A stretch of 64,000 nucleotides of DNA from Branchiostoma floridae (Eukaryota; Chordata; Leptocardii; Amphioxiformes; Branchiostomatidae), in assembly GCF_000003815.2 (NCBI RefSeq), contig NC_049981.1:335122-399121 (forward strand), in the 5' to 3' direction. The notes under the pieces are model-generated. The model saw nothing but the letters and a program-made list of their open reading frames with translations. It was not told the DNA's origin and searched no databases. The translations under genes and the position numbers were made by a program. Below are positions 34,799-48,907 of this stretch, piece by piece (within the stretch, counting starts at the first letter, position 1; each line of letters begins with the position of its first letter).

Positions 34799-37700
34799 AT
34801 GGAACGAGGCCAGCGACGGGTGAAAATCAGGACGATGTTTTACTTTGTACTGTTCGCCTTGCTGTTTCAACCCACGATATGCCAGGCCGGTACCGGTGAG
34901 TTTAAGTATCATTTACGCAATTCTAGTTATCAAATCAAATCATGGCAACCATTTGCATTTATCTATATGGACTGATCGTACTCAACCGTCAAGTTCAGAG
35001 ACCGGAACCTCAGTTTAAACTCTATAGACCCCGGACGCCCCTGGCATGGACGGTGCGTTTTAGTTCCTTTTCTTTAGTTTATGTATAATACAACTACAGC
35101 GCCCCCTCCCCCGTTACCGTTACCCGGAGCGGCCATCTTCCACCGACCGGTGAGACCGTTACCCTTTGTTTATTGCCTTATATCATGAATTCCATATTCA
35201 TCACGGTTGTTTGTGGATGTGAAGAGGTGTCGGTAGAGTGAGAAAAAAATAAAACGAATATAAATAATCGGAGCTCTGAAAATGGCCGCTCGTCCACCCG
35301 GGATGACCTCTGACCTGACCACATACCATATAATGCAGCATGTGACATTTTTCATTCACACTGCCTTAAAGAAATAGTCTCTCGGAATAGTCTCTCGAGA
35401 TCAGGAGACTGGACCCGAGACTTGGGTTGATCTATTAAACCATTGCAATTATTTACAAATAAACATGTTTCCCGGCAGGTGGCTGGGTGGAGACCGACCC
35501 GACATGGGTGACACCGGACGAATGGCTGGACGATGACGGCGTCCGACGGCTCTCCGGCTACGTCTTGGATAACAACTTCAAGACGACTTGGAGACGCGGA
35601 GATGATGAGGCCATCTGGCAGCTGACGTTTGATCTGCAGGAGTCTATGACACTCTCCAGGATCCGTATTTGGTTTGAGAGGGAAGTCTATTCTGAGACTG
35701 GAAATATTATTAAACGTCCAGAAGTCACAGTCTTACGTTTAACTGGACGCCGTTGGACCGTTGTGTCACACTTTCGAGGTGAACTTAAAGAGGATGCCCT
35801 AACGAATCGGGTAGAATTTGACCTGACTGGACTTCTCGCTGCAGGACATTGGTGGCGTCTCCAGTTCCCTCGCGAAAATCGACGCGCAATTATCGAGGTC
35901 AGGTTTTTTCAAGGCAAGTGCTCACTGCTACTTGTTTAGCGATAGAAAATAATCCAACTTTACTGTCACTTTAGCAAGGCAATCTACAAACATTTGGTAA
36001 AGCATGCTGCAATTTGACTGCACTTCTTGTCTGCAACAACAATGGTGGTTTCAAATTATACCAGACCCTCTTTCTTACATATCACTTCCAGCTTGCTCCA
36101 AAGTTGAGAAGACGGTCTGCACAGACGGCGACTGTGACGTACATGAGGTGATCTGTGACGGGATAGTGGACTGTGATGATGGGAGCGATGAAAATAACTG
36201 TGGTAAGGCACAAATTCGAAGCGGAAGGGGAAGGTGGTAGTAAAATTTGTTATAAACATACTAGTAACCATCTTCTCGGTGGTTCGTCTTGTAATCACTA
36301 TGCATATTATGTTTCAATAACCTATGAGGAATGTTTGAAATTTTAGTGTCAATCCTTGATGTCCATTTTCATAATTCATGCAACTTTAGCATTAACATGT
36401 ATTTTTATAAAGAAAGAAAAAATGTCGAATGTATATAAAAATAATTATTTTATAAGCGTTGATAATGCGTCAGTGATAGTCTGTCAGCCAGAAACACACA
36501 TATAATTGACCCCTTGTCAAATTTCCTTTCAATTGGTTTCTATTAGATCGTTTTGTGATTGCTGTCCATAAAATGTACTTTGACAAAAAATTAAACAACA
36601 TACACACAACAAAACTTCAATTAGCTTGGGGAAGCTTTCGAGACGAACTCTGTCTCTTTGTAAACCCGGAGATCTCATCTTGGAGTTTCTCTGTCACATG
36701 ACGGTTAATGGACATTGTCACGTGACAAGACACAGTCATACACAGGTCTCAGATAGTGGCGCCCCCTGTCCCTGTTCAAAGTGCTCTTCTGCCGACGGAT
36801 CTGGATGGCCGCCAACGTATGGTGGTTAGGGCCAGAGAGAAGATAATGAAGATTACATCCAGTTTTAATAAATCTATCAACATATAAAGATACATATGCA
36901 TGGCACAAACATAATCAGCCGAGCGAACGCTCAGGGTCCATAATCCATGTCCGTTCATTTGGTCGATTGTTCGATCTTCTGAACGTCTCTCGTTTCTAAA
37001 GGCTTTGGAACGACAAGCTGACTGCTTGTGTCTTTTTCTGGTTGTCCATGTATTCTGGTTGTATTCAATACACATATATTGAAACCCCTCAGACTTTCTT
37101 ATGCTGTTTTGAATCCAGATGAAAAGACTTGTCCAAACGGAGCCGCCATCAACGAAACACAAGTGTGTGATGGGACAGACGACTGCGGAGATGGTACAGA
37201 CGAACGGAACTGCTGTGAGTATGGGCTCAGATGACAGATATGTGTTTCCTAACTGTTTGGTCATTTCTTCTCCTCCTTTTTTTATTTCCTTTCAGTTCTA
37301 CTTAATTGCTTTATACGAGAATTCTTCTATTTTTTCACTTCAATAGGAAACTCTTCTTATTCTAAATGTATTCAGTCATTTTCAAATCGTCTTTCACAAT
37401 TGCCATGTTAATTTTTTTATGACAATGCGTTACACCAACACTGTATAACTGCTTATTTTGGTAACATTCGCTAATATGTTATAAAGCTAATGCCGCAAAA
37501 AGGATAATGGCCTAATATGCAGTTGTATCCATTGTTTAGAAACAGCAAAAACAAGTGACCGTAGGTAACAAACTCTGTGACGTAATAATGGTTTGTTAAT
37601 GATGAGGATAAGCAGGTAAATGCTTCTGTATTTGTTTGTATGGTTGGTTTACAGACATAACAATCTGTGTGTATGGTTCAAATATAATCACCGTTCATAA

Positions 37701-40700
37701 CAGTCCCTTTCTGTTCCTGATCATAACGCCTTTCTTTCGGTGAGCCGGAACGAAACATGTCGTATACAACGCACACGCTCCTCCAAGTCCTACAAATATA
37801 AGGTACACAAATAATTCCTAAAACCTATGTCGTATACAACGCACACGCTCCTCCATGTCCTACAAATATAAGGTACACAAATAATTTCCTAAAGTTTGAG
37901 TTCCCACCGACAATTCTGTGTATATGCGAAATATATAATTTCCATTCATGAAAACTACCCTTCAATCCCTGGTGTAAAATATAATTTCCCTCCAAGATCA
38001 TACCCCTTCTGTCCCTGCTATTTCCCTCTACTTTCGGTGTTCCGGTCACAAAGACACGTTCCTACCCGACAGATTAAGAGCATGGCCACCCCACCTAGCT
38101 ATATAGTAGTGAATCGCATACAAGACACATCACATCAGCTAATACAAAAAGCCTACTTAAAAGCTACGATACCTATCACTGCCAAATTTAAAACACAGCT
38201 AAGTCAGCGTCTCAATCGAACGACACAAATGAAACAACAACAGCGCTCCTCACAATGGATACTTGAGACGTACACCACGTTAAAAAGTAGGTCAACCACA
38301 GCTGTGGAAATAACCCCATATCTGCTTCGAGATAAGTAATTGCCAGACCCCAGCGTCTATAAGCAAGCTGGTCTACAATACCAGGGAAATAGGGGTGACA
38401 TCTCAAATTATTACATCGATAATGAAAATAGCTACCGCGAAAAAAAGGCTCCCAAAGATCAAACACATTTTAACCATAACATGCATATGACTATCAACCG
38501 CGCAAAATGTTAACAGTATGCTATGTCAAACCAACCTCAATATTGGAAACGCAAAGCCCGAACGAGATAGCATATTCCGACGAGGCCAACATCTGCTTGA
38601 CGGTATCAAATAACTACAACGCTTAAGGCACGATCATAAGGAAGACCTGAACCACTATACCGGACGGCGTAGGGGTGAAAACTGAAATTATTACATCCAT
38701 AATAAAAACAGCTACGGCGAAAAAAAAAACGTGCATCATTTCCTAACCGAGTACAGACGACATGCCAATCTACATGCGATTGCGGTATACGGAACATAGA
38801 GATATAGGTGCGAACAGCCAACGCACAAAGTGATTACAATACTCTGTTACTGGAGGTTACCCTCCAGTGTCACAGAGTAATTATGTGTCGTAGAATACGA
38901 AACTATATATCCCTGTACCTAAAAAAACTGTTTTCGAAACGGAATAAAAGTTTTCGCTTTAGTATGTACGGCGATGTAGCTAAAAATTGTTTGATGTCTT
39001 AAATGCAGGCGAGTGGCAGGGCAAGCTGTCATGTAGCAATGGTACATGCGTACATTGGAAAAAGACTTGTCGTTTTGGCCACATTCCATGTGTTGAGGAT
39101 GAGCAATACTCGAGATGTGACGATAGAGAAGATTGCAACGATGGCAGTGACGAATCCTGTGGTTAGTACACTTCTACATCTTTTTTGTGCGTTTTACAAA
39201 ACTTGTAAACCACACATTTTGTCATTCATTAACTAACCCAATTTTGCTCTAAAAGAAAACGAAGCCAAAAGTAAACGGCTGCATATACCTGAGTTTTTCT
39301 AGCATTGTAAACTTTCACTTAACCTAGACCTAAAAGTTAATACATATGCATGTGATGTTTTGCAGCCTCACACTAGGGCGGACGATCATAGACCTGCATT
39401 TGAATTTACATCTTGATTTATATCTTTTGTTAAGTAAATACCTGCTTGTTCAGTATAGTTGTTTACTCACTAACCAAAGTTAGTTAGACGGTTCCAGATA
39501 GCACATACAGGCACGGTTTGGTTGGAGGGGAAACTTTTCTGTTTGGCCTAACGACTCCCCTTCTATTCTTCAGCCGCATCTGCCTGTGACAACGGAGCCC
39601 TGTTCCACCCGGCCGCCCGATGTGACGGTAGAGACGACTGTGGGGACAACAGTGATGAGAAGAACTGTGGTGAGCTCTCCACACTTAAAAATATGGTTAG
39701 AATTTCACAAGAATCTCCAAAACGATTGCTTCGTGCGCAGTATTTACGATATATCGTAACAATATGTCCACAGTATGTTACTATCTACGGGACAGAGGAA
39801 CAAGCTACAGGGGCCTTGCAAACCGGAACAACTCCTGTCAGTTCTGGACATCTCAGTACCCCCACCCCCATAACCACACTCCCCAGGCCTACCCATCGGC
39901 AGGGCTGGAGCGAAACTACTGCCGGAACCCGGACGGGAAGGACAGGCCGTGGTGCTACACAAACAACCCGCTCATCAGGTGGATGTACTGCGAATGAATG
40001 AATGAATTTATTGCTCAACAATCGCACAGGGTACAATGTATGGCAATTAATAACAACTAATAACTATACAGACAGTAGTACTAAGAGGCTACATACAAAA
40101 CAACAACAAAACATTATCGATAATAGTACAGTTATGTATGATTAATCTGATCTCGCATTTGGAATACATTATAAAGAAACTGGCCTACGTAAACGGATAT
40201 ATGAGTTGAACATGAGAGCAATACATGGAAAATATCGCTTTCTGCACCTGCGAGAGAGATGTGTGTTTTGGTTCTAATATTCTTAAACAATGTTTCTCTC
40301 TCTTTACTGTAGGTGGGACATTTCATAACAAAGTGGAATTCATCTTCTATATTTTCATGACATGTAGGACACAGTCTCTGAGTGGCTGGTGTGTTACGGT
40401 GACGACCTTTTTCAATTTCTAAGCAATGTGCACTTATTCTCAGTTTTGTAATGTTGTATCTAAATGATCTATTATGAATTGATTTGAGATATTCTTCCAT
40501 ACCAAAGTGTTTTTTGATTTTCGAATATGTTTTAAGTTTGTTGGTGCTTTTGAGCTGTTCCCTCCAGCCAGAAAGAAACGTGTCTTTTAGACGCTCTTTG
40601 AATATGTTCCCAAAATGTTTGGCATTAACAGCGGGGTTAAGCCAAACATTTTGGAACCCATGTCGGCATAAAATGTCCTGAACGTGAGTAGCCCAGTCAT

Positions 40701-43700
40701 GTCCTTCTTCGACTGAAGTGTCGTAAGCCTTTTTAACAATCCTATCATTTGGTAGAGTATGCAATCTTAGCCAATATTTAATCAGATGTGTTTGACTGTC
40801 AACGAATAGAGGGAATACTCCTAATTCCCCTCTTACGGCGGCATTGACAGAGCTTTTCGGTACATGAAGTAAAATTTTGCAGAAATTTAAGAGTACGTAT
40901 TCTAAGTCAGGTATTTCATATGAGATTTTTGGTTGTTCTATTCTTATATGCTGGTTCCTAAACAAAGTGTCTGACTGGTATATCACGTTCAGTTTGTCAC
41001 TGTATTTCTTGAATCGAACAAGAATGGGACGAGTATAAATAGTCGAGGCTTCTGATATATTTCCCAGACGAGAGACTCTAAGTATGTCAACTTCTGATCC
41101 CAATATCGGGCTGAGGACTCTGGCTATAGATGTTCTGGTCGTTTCATTTTGACATTCCGGAATCCCCTTGAATATTAGATCTCTGCATTGTGCATTTATT
41201 CCTGTGAGCTCACTACAATAAAGTAGGATAGGTTTAACCAGGCTGTTAAACAGATCAATAGCTAGGGAAATCGAGGGGTTGGAATTAGATGATAAGAATG
41301 ATTTCAATTTGAACGAGGCCCGTAGTGCTTTCAATCTTAACTGTTTTATGGCTCGACTAAAAGATCCTGAAGGTGTTATGTCCACTCCTAGGTAGGTATA
41401 AAAGTTGGTTATCTCTATAGTTTGACCCTGAGATGTGAAAGGTGACTGTTTGTTATTGACTGTCCGCCCATTTTTGGAGAAGATCATTACTTTTGTTTTG
41501 TTCTTATTGATTGATAATTTCCAAAGAGAGCAAAATTGGTCCAGTGCCCTCAAACATTCTTTGAGGCCTGATTCTGATTTCGATACAAGTACAAGGTCAT
41601 CAGCCCAAAATATGCTGTTTACAGGAGTATCTTTTAAGAATAGGGAGTCACAAGATATTGGATTTAATAGGGCCGGGAAATCGTTAATATAAAGGTTAAA
41701 AAGGAGGGGACTTATGTTACAACCTTGTCTCACCCCGCAGAATGACTGGAAGTATGGTGACATGCCGTGTGGGGTTTTAACGCAATATTCTATGTTGTGA
41801 TACATTGATTTTATTAGTCTAAAGAAGTTACCTCCTATCCCTAACGATAAAAGTTTATAGAATAGTCCGTTTCGCCATACCGAATCAAAGGCTTTTCGGA
41901 AATCCACGAAACAAGCATATAGCTTACCCCCAGGTTTGGATGTCTGTTGGTCGATTAACGTTTTGAGGACAAAGACGTTATCGCTTGTTCTAAAATCTTT
42001 TCTAAAACCGGATTGAAAAGGTGATAGTAAATTTGAGCTTTCAAGGAAATGTTGTAAACGTTTGTTCAAGATAAAAGTAAACAATTTGCCGACACAGCTA
42101 GAAATAGCTATTCCTCTGTAGTTGCTAGGATTTGATGCTTCTCCACTTTTAAAGATTGGAACTAGAGTGCTTTGGCTCCACTGTTGGGGAAAATGTCCGG
42201 ACTGTAAAAATATGTTGAACATTTTTTTGAAGGGCTGTATCAGTTGAGGTGCGCCATATTTCAGCATTTCATTAATTATTGAATCTGTTCCGCTAGACTT
42301 GTTGCTTTTTAAACTAGACAGAGCGTTTTGGATTTCTTCTTCAGTAATCTCGAAGTCTAGCGGGTTATCCGTTTCATGTTCAAGAGAGTTGATTATTTTA
42401 TCGGCGTGTTCTTTATCTTTTGTATCTACTGTGATGTTTGCGTTAATTGTTTTAAAATGATTAAGCCATTCACTAATTGAAATTTCGTCCCCTGTCTCAA
42501 CCTTGGACCCATTTTCTAAGTTTCGAAGATTATTGATTTCTTTCCAGAATGATTTAGGTTCCTTCTTAGCTAGTTTAGATAAGAACGTCATTTTCTCTTC
42601 ATTATGTTGTTTTTTTCTCTTTTTTATCAGTTTCTTATACTCCTTGACTTTGTATACATAATTTTGTCTTTTGTCTTGTCGCCATGGAAATTTCCTAATT
42701 TCCGCGGCAAGAACTCGCATTCTTGATTTTAAATCCCGACACTGTTGGTCGTACCACGGTTTATTTAAAGGTTTCTTTTTTCGCTTGGAAACTCGAATAG
42801 ATTTTAGTGACAAGTCAGCTGTTATTTTGATGATGTTATTAAAGTCTTCAACAACATGTTTTGTTTGGCTGGCAGAGTAAGGTTTTGATATAAACTGTTG
42901 TATTGCGTTTTTTGTTTGTGAGGAACGAAGGGCCTCCTGGAATTTTTCACATGACGTTTCTTCCCAGATATATCTTTTAGGGAATGAATTAGTTTTTTCA
43001 TATGTTTTGTGTCTAAAATTTGAATGATTCGTTTTAAGGGAGACTGAAATTTGACAATGATCGGACATCCAGGTTGGGTCGTGGACTTTGAAATACTGTA
43101 CAGATGTGAAGAAATGTAGACTAGTAATACAGTAGTCTACCGTACTTGTGCCATTATATTTGATACATGTGTTTTTTCCTGGAAGATCCCCAATAGTCCT
43201 TCCATTCACAAGAATCATATTAGCAGCAGAGCATAAATCAATGAGTTCTCTGCCGTATCTGTTATTTACAGTGTCGGTATTAAATCTTGGTTTTAGTTGA
43301 ATTTCACAGGCATTTTCATCAAGACCATCAAACAGTTTTTCTTGTACATTAGATGTTCTAGAATTCAAATCACCCAGAAGTAGAATATGTCCCCCGCTGT
43401 TGAATTTGGCTATGTCAGCAGTTAGGTCTTCAAATAGTGTATTCTTTTTAGTAGCAAATATTGGAGAATTTTCAGGAGGTAGATAAAGGCAACCTAAAAT
43501 TACATCCCTGTCAAAGCCAAAGAAATTCTTATCTAATTTGCACCAGATAATGTCAGAATTGTTACTATGTAATTTCGAGATTCCTTTCGCAAGATTTCGT
43601 TTAAAGAGAAGAACTACCCCGCCTGAATTTCTACGGGATTGCTTTCTAAGTTTTCTGTCGCTCCGGAAATAGTGGTAACCGTCTATATGAAAGTTGTCTT

Positions 43701-46700
43701 CAGGTTTCAGCCACGTTTCTTGGATACAGACTACATCATATTTACAAATACTATCTAAAAAATCTACTTCTACACACTTTTTACTAAGACTACCTTGAAT
43801 GTTCCAGCTAGTTAGGCGTAAGGCCACATCATGTGCCATAAGAAATGATAGAAAAGTCAGAAAGTAAACCAAGAAAAAATGTTAAGAGCAATAATTACGT
43901 ATGTTGTTTATCATATGTATTAAGGTTTACGTATGAATGAGTACCATATATGTCTATATTTTGGTGGTTATATGAAATAATCAAATGTTCTATGTAAAGT
44001 AGAGTAATAGAAGGGTTCACTTTCCTTTTGGTCAGCGCTGGTACACTGAGTATCTAAAAGTTGTTGAGCAGTTCTTTCAACTTGTAGGCCAGGTTTATAA
44101 TGTCCTCGTGTGGTGTGTTGACCTGGGACCGGTACCTGTTGGGACGGCTCCGCTCTCCCGATGTACAGTTCACGTCGGCAGGCCAGGAACCGTCTCGGCC
44201 GCGGTTCTGCTGCGGTCTGTCCTGTCCGCGGTTCTGCTGTGCTCTATCCTGTCCGCGGTTCTCTTGTGCTCTGTCCTGTCCGCGGTTCCGATGTGTTCTG
44301 TCCTGTCCTGAATGTGGGGGTTGTCTCCAGTTTTCTCGACTGTAGCCGGGATCGTATTTGTTCTCCACAGAGCGGATGGTCCTCTTTACATCTGCCACTA
44401 GAAGACTCGTCCCTGTGACTTCATCCAAGTGGATACCATCGCGTCTGTAGAGATGTCTAGATGTTGACAGTTTCTTGTGACGTACGTACAGCAGCTTCTC
44501 TTCATCCTTGTATCTTTGTAGTACAGATTGGTTATAGTCCTTGATGTTCTTGTTCAGGTCAGATTGCAGGTCATTGCCTCTCGGGAGAACCTGAGACAAG
44601 ACAATGGTGGCGTTTGGAAATGACGCTTTGGCAATACTGACGAGTTCTTCCGTTTTCTGCAGACAGTCTTGTACAGAAGAGTCGTTGTGTTTGGAGTTGT
44701 CTAAGTCGTTAGATCCTATGTGAAGAATCGCATAGGATGTTCCTGGGTCGTGGATGGTTTCTAGCTTCTTTGTGGCATCGGATATTGTAGATGTCTTGTC
44801 TTTGTGTGTCGAAAGATTGGGAAACATTCTGGAGACATTGACGGCTTTCCATATGGAGTCCGTGTACACCCTGACTTGTTTCGACTCCACTGTCGGGACT
44901 TGTGTTCCTTCCTGTGACGGAACCTGTTGGGTCAGTTCAACGTCTGAGTCGGCTTCTTCAGTACTTGGCTGTGTTGTTGTATGATTTGCATGAGCTGTAC
45001 CCGGATCCATTGTTTTGTCATCAGTGGCGTTATTAGTGCCATTGTCCTTGGAGATGCAGTTTTTAGCACTAACCTGATGAGCACCTGGGTTCAAAGCCAC
45101 AGTCTGTGCATACGTTCTCATCTTTGAAATGGATTGGGAGAGTTGAATGGAATCCGTCACCTCCTGCAGTTTAGCAATCTGTTCTTGCTGTTTTTCAACA
45201 AGGGACTGGAGAGATTCACACTTCGCCGTGAGGGTGGCCATTTCTTCATTGTGGCGGCTGTTCACACTCTTCCTTTCATTTGCATGCCTTTTCTGTTCAT
45301 CTTCCAGCTGTTTTTTCAACTCACCGGAGACAGCTTTCAGTTTCTTTTCAAATTCATTCTTTTGTGTACCCTGTTCATCTTTTAACGCCTTGACTTCTAC
45401 TTGTAGAGTATTAACAAGGTCAACAAGATCCGCGTAGTGTTTCTGGATATCTCTTGTGATGAGGTCGTGTGAAGTTGACTTTTCCACAGTGTCCGATGGA
45501 GTCGGGGTGTTCTCAAAGTCCAACACGTTTTTGCTAGAGTTCAGTGGAGATTCAGTAGAAGTTGGGGTCCTGAAGGGGCTGATAAAGTTTTCGACAGCTT
45601 TTCTAAATCTGTTTGTCTTTCTAGGTGTGCCAACAGGGACCTTGACAGGGGTTTCATCTGAGTGATCAATGGTTTCGGATGATGTATCCACAGTTTCAGA
45701 AGATAGAAACGTCTTACCTTTCGGAGTGGTGAAGGTGTTACTTCCGGTATCGTGGTCTTTGTTTCCGTCGGCGTCGCTTTGGCTTGGGCCGCCATTTTGA
45801 CAGTTGCCATTCGATGTTTCTTCAACTTTTTTCTTCAGACTCGGAAAGATTTTGTCAGTCCATTCCAGGAATGCTGATCCTTGGATGCAGATGGTACCGT
45901 TTCTCCAGAAGTGGATTGACAGCACGCACGATTCTTGAACTTTTCCGTCTTTCTGTTCTGTCTCTGTGACGATCAAGACGTCCGCTTGGTCTCCGTCTCT
46001 CCATTCTACCTTCTGTCCGCTCTGCTTTCCGTACTCTTCGTTGTAGCGCAACTTACACACCTTCACCCACACAGGAACTCTGTCGGTAGTTGTCACAAAC
46101 TTTGTATTGCAGGGGCTGGTTTTGGCCTCGTCATTGTAGTCGGTGTGTATGGTCTCGTCCGCTGGAATCTTCGACGCTGAGACATTCCACCATTTCGTCG
46201 AACTTTTTGCCCGAGTTGACGCCCTGGTGCTTCTGATTCCAGCCATCCTTACTATGTGGTTACTAAACTGTATATCCGGTACTCAAAAAACTCAAAATCT
46301 ATGATAAAAACAATCGTAATCCGCTCTAAAACATCTTCACTTACGGAGCCCTGGTGATAGTGCACCCGTACCGTCCGCCATCTTGGAAACGCCTTCGCGA
46401 TGATGTGTTCGCCTGCGACGGTAACTTAAACGTTTGTGCTCTTTAACGAAAAAAAATCTTATAACACACAAAAACGTATATTACCGATCCTGTCAGTTAT
46501 GCTTCATACTTACATTGACTAACATCACATATGATACTTTTTTCAACTTGACGTGACTCCGCCAAGCTACATGTTTGTATGTAGGTAAACTACACTTATG
46601 TAATGTTTACGTTTGTTTCCGCTCTTCCAATTTGATAAAAAAACTAGAAGACCGATAGACACAAATATGCATTGAATAACATAAACATTTAAAAACTACT

Positions 46701-48694
46701 ACACCTTTCTAACTCTGCATATAGGTGAGATTAGTATGATTATAGCACGTGCAGATTAGTCGAAAGGGTAAGTTTTATGTTGCCCTCCTCCCAGCCCAAA
46801 TGTTTTCTATTTTCAGCCCTACCGACACGTTGCTTCTACTCTATCGACAATGAAAGAAGCTACGCAGGGCGGATTAACAGGTACAATTTCTAGAACAATT
46901 TAGGGGCTACAAAATATCAACACCAGAGCATTTTACATCAAAAGTGCTACATTGGCTAAACCAAAACGCTCACAGATGGACGAAAGAACCTCCGAAACGG
47001 AGAANNNNNNNNNNNNNNNNNNNNNNNNNNNNNNNNNNNNNNNNNNNNNNNNNNNNNNNNNNNNNNNNNNNNNNNNNNNNNNNNNNNNNNNNNNNNNNNN
47101 NNNNAGGAGACCGGGTGTGTCAGAGATGGGACTCCAGTCCACAGTCATCCCCACACACCACAGGCTCTTTACACGTTTATATACCGTATATCTGTACAGG
47201 GCAGGGGACCGGGTGTGTCAGAGAAGGCACTCATAGTCCCCCCACAGTCATCCCCACACACCACTGGCTCTTTACACGTTTATATACCGTATGTCTGTAC
47301 AGGGCAGGAAACCGGGTGTGTCAGAGATGGGACTCCCAGTCCCCCCACAGTCATCCCCACACACCACAGGCTCTTTACACGTTTATATACCGTATATCTG
47401 TACAGGGCAGGGGACCGGGTGTGTCAGAGAAGGCACTCATAGTCCCCCCACAGTCATCCCCACACACCACTGGCTCTTTACACGTTTATATACCGTATAT
47501 CTGTACAGGGCAGGATACCGGGTGTGTCAGAGATGGGACTCCCAGTCCCCCCACAGCCATCCCCACACACCACAGACTCTTTACACGTTTATATACCGTA
47601 TATCTGTACAGGGCAGGATACCGGGTGTGTCAGAGATGGGACTCCCAGTCCCCACACAGCCATCCCCACACACCACAGGCTCATCCTGATGCAGGCCTGG
47701 AGGAGAACTTCTGTCGTAACCCTGACAACAAGGAGCGGCCCTGGTGCTACACAACGGATGAGTCGCGGAGGTGGGACTACTGCGACGTGATGGAGTGTGC
47801 TGGTAAGAGGACTTGAGCAAATGTAGCGCATAGGACAGTTGGAAAGATCACAAGAGTTACCAAGGCCGAGGAACGATGTTTAATCTATACTGCCACATCC
47901 TCGCCAGTCTGTCCCGGCCCTTCATTCTATCTGATCTGCTAATCTTATAGTGTTTCTTCCTTTTATCGCTGAGCTTGGTGCCGACATGATCAAAACAGAT
48001 TCTCACCAGATGTGTTTGACATTCACTCACTCGTTCAGTCACTCGCTAATGATGGACTCTCACGATTACTTACTCAATTATCATTTGACAGGTCACTGAT
48101 TATGTTATGAGTAGAACCAGCCAACTCCCCTTGTCTCTACCGTCATGAATATTTGGTCAGATGTTTCTTATTTTCGGTCCATTTCTTACAAACCTAGCCG
48201 GGTGTATTAGTTCACATGTGGAGATATACATGTGCTCAATTGTACGATTATAAAGCATCATTTAAAGAATCGTCATCATCACCCGTCAACTAAAGATGGG
48301 TAAAGTGTATCGTGAATGCTCAAACTGGTAAAGTGTATCGTGAATGCTCAAACTTTACGATACTAAGGAAAATACATTCTCTCATTGGTGCACAACAAAG
48401 ACGAAAGTTTGGGACGTTTTGTCTTACCGGTAATCTTCAATTCGTCTTAATTATCTTTCTCATATCCTTTCTTAGATCCTTTCTTACTGCGCTGCAATGA
48501 AGAGTACACCTGTTTCGAGCAACAACAGCATAGACTCTGTTATTGTGACAACGACTGCACCTTTTTCGGCGACTGCTGCGAGGACTTCATGTAAGTAGAT
48601 CTGTACTAGCCTGACTAAACCGTGCTTCCAGTAGCCCTCATAGGTGTGTGTGTGCGTGGGGGGGGGGGGTGAATTTGTGTGAGTGTATAATGTT

Positions 48695-48744
<50 letters not shown>

Positions 48745-48869
48745 CGTGTTAACGTATGTGTGTGTGTGTGTGTATGTATGTGTATATGCGTGTGTTTGAT
48801 TATACATGTATGTGTGTAAGTGTGTGTTTGTGTGTATGTGTGTGTGTGTGTATACGTGTGTGTGTATAT

Positions 48870-48907
<38 letters not shown>

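Larger units (their letters stand above)
39994..46400 (-). mobile_element. Full-length CR1/L2-like LINE in a coding exon
   Basis: Antisense to the host gene. The 5' end lies near 46396 and the 3' end is at 39994 with an (ATTC)n-type tail and AATAAA (40007-40012). It is flanked by GCGA at 39990-39993 and 46397-46400, a 4-bp target duplication. Removing the element rejoins the kringle coding frame exactly (YC-DDVFAC). It carries ORF1 (esterase type) and ORF2 (APE-RT), both uninterrupted, so the copy may be young and possibly active. Confidence 0.88.

Noticed and set aside
44100-45437. Plus-strand ORFs over the LINE
   Set aside because: Antisense shadows of ORF1 and its 27-bp repeat.
46944-47816. 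290-codon ORF across the gap
   Set aside because: It runs through the Ns and the 103-bp array, whose period shifts frame each copy. Only the last ~64 codons are the real kringle exon.
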